NCBI RefSeq assembly: GCF_015832195.1 | Contig: NC_052046.1 | Span: 38,840,911-38,904,910, forward strand | Source: Motacilla alba alba | Lineage: Eukaryota > Chordata > Aves > Passeriformes > Motacillidae | Reading direction: 5' to 3' | Length of the DNA: 64,000 bases | Shown: positions 61,946 through 64,000 of the stretch, one piece after another | How the letters are laid out: every line of letters starts with the position of its first letter | Position numbering within the stretch: the first letter of the stretch is position 1 | Translations under genes and position numbers: made by a program | Notes under the pieces: model-generated | The model's input: only the letters and a program-made list of their open reading frames with translations | The model's database searches: none | What the model was told of the DNA's origin: nothing

Positions 61946-64000
61946 TGATGATACACTAACATTCAGTTTGATAGGCTTTTTATAATCCCAGAAATCCTCA
62001 GACTGCATTCAGGCTAATTATATCAGATTTATGAATTTATTGGCTTCTGGATTCCTTAAATCAATTGGCTGTGCCAGTGAAGTACAGTATAATTTTCTGC
62101 TGCTCTCCTTCAGTAGTACCTTAGAGCCCTGTATAGCTCAGCTTTCAAAAGTGATCAAGATAAAAACTGAATTTTCTCTGATTGATTACAGTCAATGGCA
62201 AATTACAGCATATAGCCTCTTAAATTCTCATTGAAATACATATTCAGTTCTTTAATTTTGAAAATTCCTCCTTAATCAGAGCAAGCTACAGATGTTGGGA
62301 TGAAAGTGACAAAGCTATCATTACTGCAGCAATTTTGTAAGGTATATGATTTAAGCTGGTGTGCTCAGTCCAGCTGAATCCTGCTGAGCAATTTCAGAAG
62401 AAAGGACTGAAACTTGACAGACAGAGCTAAGCCGTAAAAGCTTAAGGGCCTATCATTCAAGAAAAGGAGCAGGCTACATGTTCTCTGGAAAGAGGACTTT
62501 TGGTGTAAGTGTTGCTAATCCAGCAGACTGCACCAAATGCAGACAAAAAGAATCTTTTGAAAGAAAAAAAAAAATCCTCTTTGTGCACTCTTAACACTTC
62601 TCAATGAAGACTGTATTTTTTTTTGTGTGTGTGTGTGTCTGGAACCCTTTGCAACAGCATTTACTATATTGCACTGTGATATAACAAGGCCAGCTTGGGA
62701 ACACTTCTTGGTAATATTTCACCATCCCTCCCTGAAGCTGTCTTATGCATTGAACTCTCCTGAGCTTTAAGCAGGAAATAAGGTTGGGAGAGCACTAAGC
62801 TTGAGATATAACCGTCTAAGTATCATAACTATCCCCATACCCTGTTCTTTGTTTGCAAAAATAGAAATCACTCCTCCTGCTTAGCCTTCCCCCCATTTTT
62901 ACATGGAGAATAGCAATATCTGAGAGACAAAATCCCTTAGCTTTTTATTGACAAGATTTCTTACCCCCTGCAGATGCCTCTGACCTCCCTCAAGAAGTGG
63001 TCTTGAAAATCTCCCATCATCAGACCTGCTTTTGACAACCCATTCTTGCAATTTCTTATATCCTCAGAATGTTTGTCCCCAGTATCAGAATCATGCTATT
63101 GATACTTCTGAGAGTTATTATGTTATTCATATTTCTCTGAGTTCATCAGTGTTTCAACTTGTTATTCTTGCTGTTCCCCAGAATAATAGAGCTTAGTGAG
63201 GCAATTTGTGCTTACTATGTATACTCTGCAGCATATGCAAGTAAAATATTCTATTCAAATTTATTATAGAAAAAATAGCAGCTGCATCTAATCACCTTTC
63301 CTCCAGAGATTTAAAGTACAATAACATTCTGTCTAACTGTACTCACTTAACTGTTTTTTAAGTAATACATTTTAATGTAGAATTGCTTATCTGCTCCCTT
63401 CAAAGGAGCACTTTCCCCTCCATGATTTGGCTTTAGCTCCTGATGGACACTCACTTGTGATCATGTCTCTAGCATAAGTATGGAATAATGCCTCAAATGT
63501 CAAGAGAGTCACAGTGGAATAAGAAAGAAGACAGATAGACTAGCTCCTTTTGTGTGATATAAAAAGCTGCTTTTAGCTAACCTTGATTATATCATAGTGA
63601 TGCCTGCTTGTACACTGATATAGTTCACAGACAAGATAGGTGATTTAAAGTATTAAAGAATTATAATGAAATATTTTCTTGGTCAGGGTGCCTCAGCACA
63701 ACCAAACCAAAAGTGCCAGTTGTGCCTGATTTCAATGCACAGAATTTCCTCCTGCTCTATTGTCTGCTCAGCACAGTGTGCAGACCTGTATTCATCCTTA
63801 TGCATATATGAGATCAAGTATTGCAAGGCATGAACAGAATACAAAATTGCATATTGCAAGTTCTTCAGCCTTCACCTTCAACATCTCAAGTACCAAAAAA
63901 TATGCATCAAAATAGATTATTTAGAGGCATTTTCATTTTTACAGGTCATGTGGCAGGAAACAAACCAATATTTAAAATAACAGCATTAACAGATTTATAT
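61946..64000 (-). other. LINGO2 intron, unique sequence to the window edge
   Basis: No gene or transposon recognised. A (TG)n run lies at 62624-62638. The window ends inside the presumed intron; no upstream LINGO2 exon can be identified. Confidence 0.6.
62624..62638. repeat. Short (TG)n microsatellite
   Basis: Seven TG units after a T9 run. Confidence 0.9.

Noticed and set aside
1..64000. CRISPR arrays, operons, phage or plasmid features
   Set aside because: No spaced direct repeats, no Shine-Dalgarno-led gene strings; intron, CR1 and LTR content show a vertebrate nuclear genome.

Overview
The window is vertebrate, almost certainly avian, nuclear DNA. The evidence is one intron-containing gene that I recognise (LINGO2), many 5'-truncated CR1 LINE fragments of the type that dominates bird genomes, several LTR copies resembling avian endogenous-retrovirus LTRs, and a generally AT-rich, ORF-poor sequence with homopolymer and microsatellite tracts. 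There are no operons, no CRISPR arrays and no bacterial features. The LTRs opening (on the + strand) with a GGGTTGACC-type block are ones I associate with non-galliform birds, but I cannot name the species. LINGO2 lies on human 9p, which corresponds to the avian Z chromosome, so Z linkage is a reasonable inference.

Layout. Bases 1-1700 (minus strand) hold the first 566 codons of LINGO2, intact and without stops, from the signal peptide through the LRR domain, the Ig domain and the transmembrane helix. The last ~40 codons (cytoplasmic tail) lie beyond the left edge. Bases 1701-1736 are 5'UTR in the same exon, ended by a good 3' splice site. Everything from 1737 to 64000 is therefore best read as the intron upstream of the LINGO2 coding exon; 5' noncoding exons may exist further right or, speculatively, at 30932-31340.

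The intron contains: LTR fragment A (6554-7042, -); a complete solo LTR with perfect 8-bp inverted ends and a 5-bp target-site duplication (7903-8598, +); CR1 fragments at 15296-16465 (-), 24990-25800 (+), 31486-32036 (-), 46817-47335 (-), 61027-61235 (-) and 61355-61945 (-), plus small CR1 3' ends near 20.8, 28.3 and 59.6 kb; two neighbouring LTRs B and C (36351-37132 and 38058-39136, -); a promoter-bearing LTR-like element (about 42940-43328, +); and LTR D (56464-57044, -). Simple repeats include a compound TA/AAAT tract at 11.5 kb, a TTTA tract at 13.2 kb, T31 at 28.0 kb and C22 at 40.0 kb. The remaining sequence is unique-looking intron in which I recognise nothing coding.

All open reading frames outside 1-1700 that I inspected are either CR1 reverse-transcriptase relics, chance frames in LTRs, or short random frames. 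I see no new multi-gene system here. The most checkable oddities are the cleanly bounded solo LTR, a 17/18-paired hairpin at 51667-51705, the GC-richer block at 30.93-31.34 kb with plausible splice sites on the LINGO2 strand, and the sense-oriented LTRs carrying AATAAA signals inside this intron.
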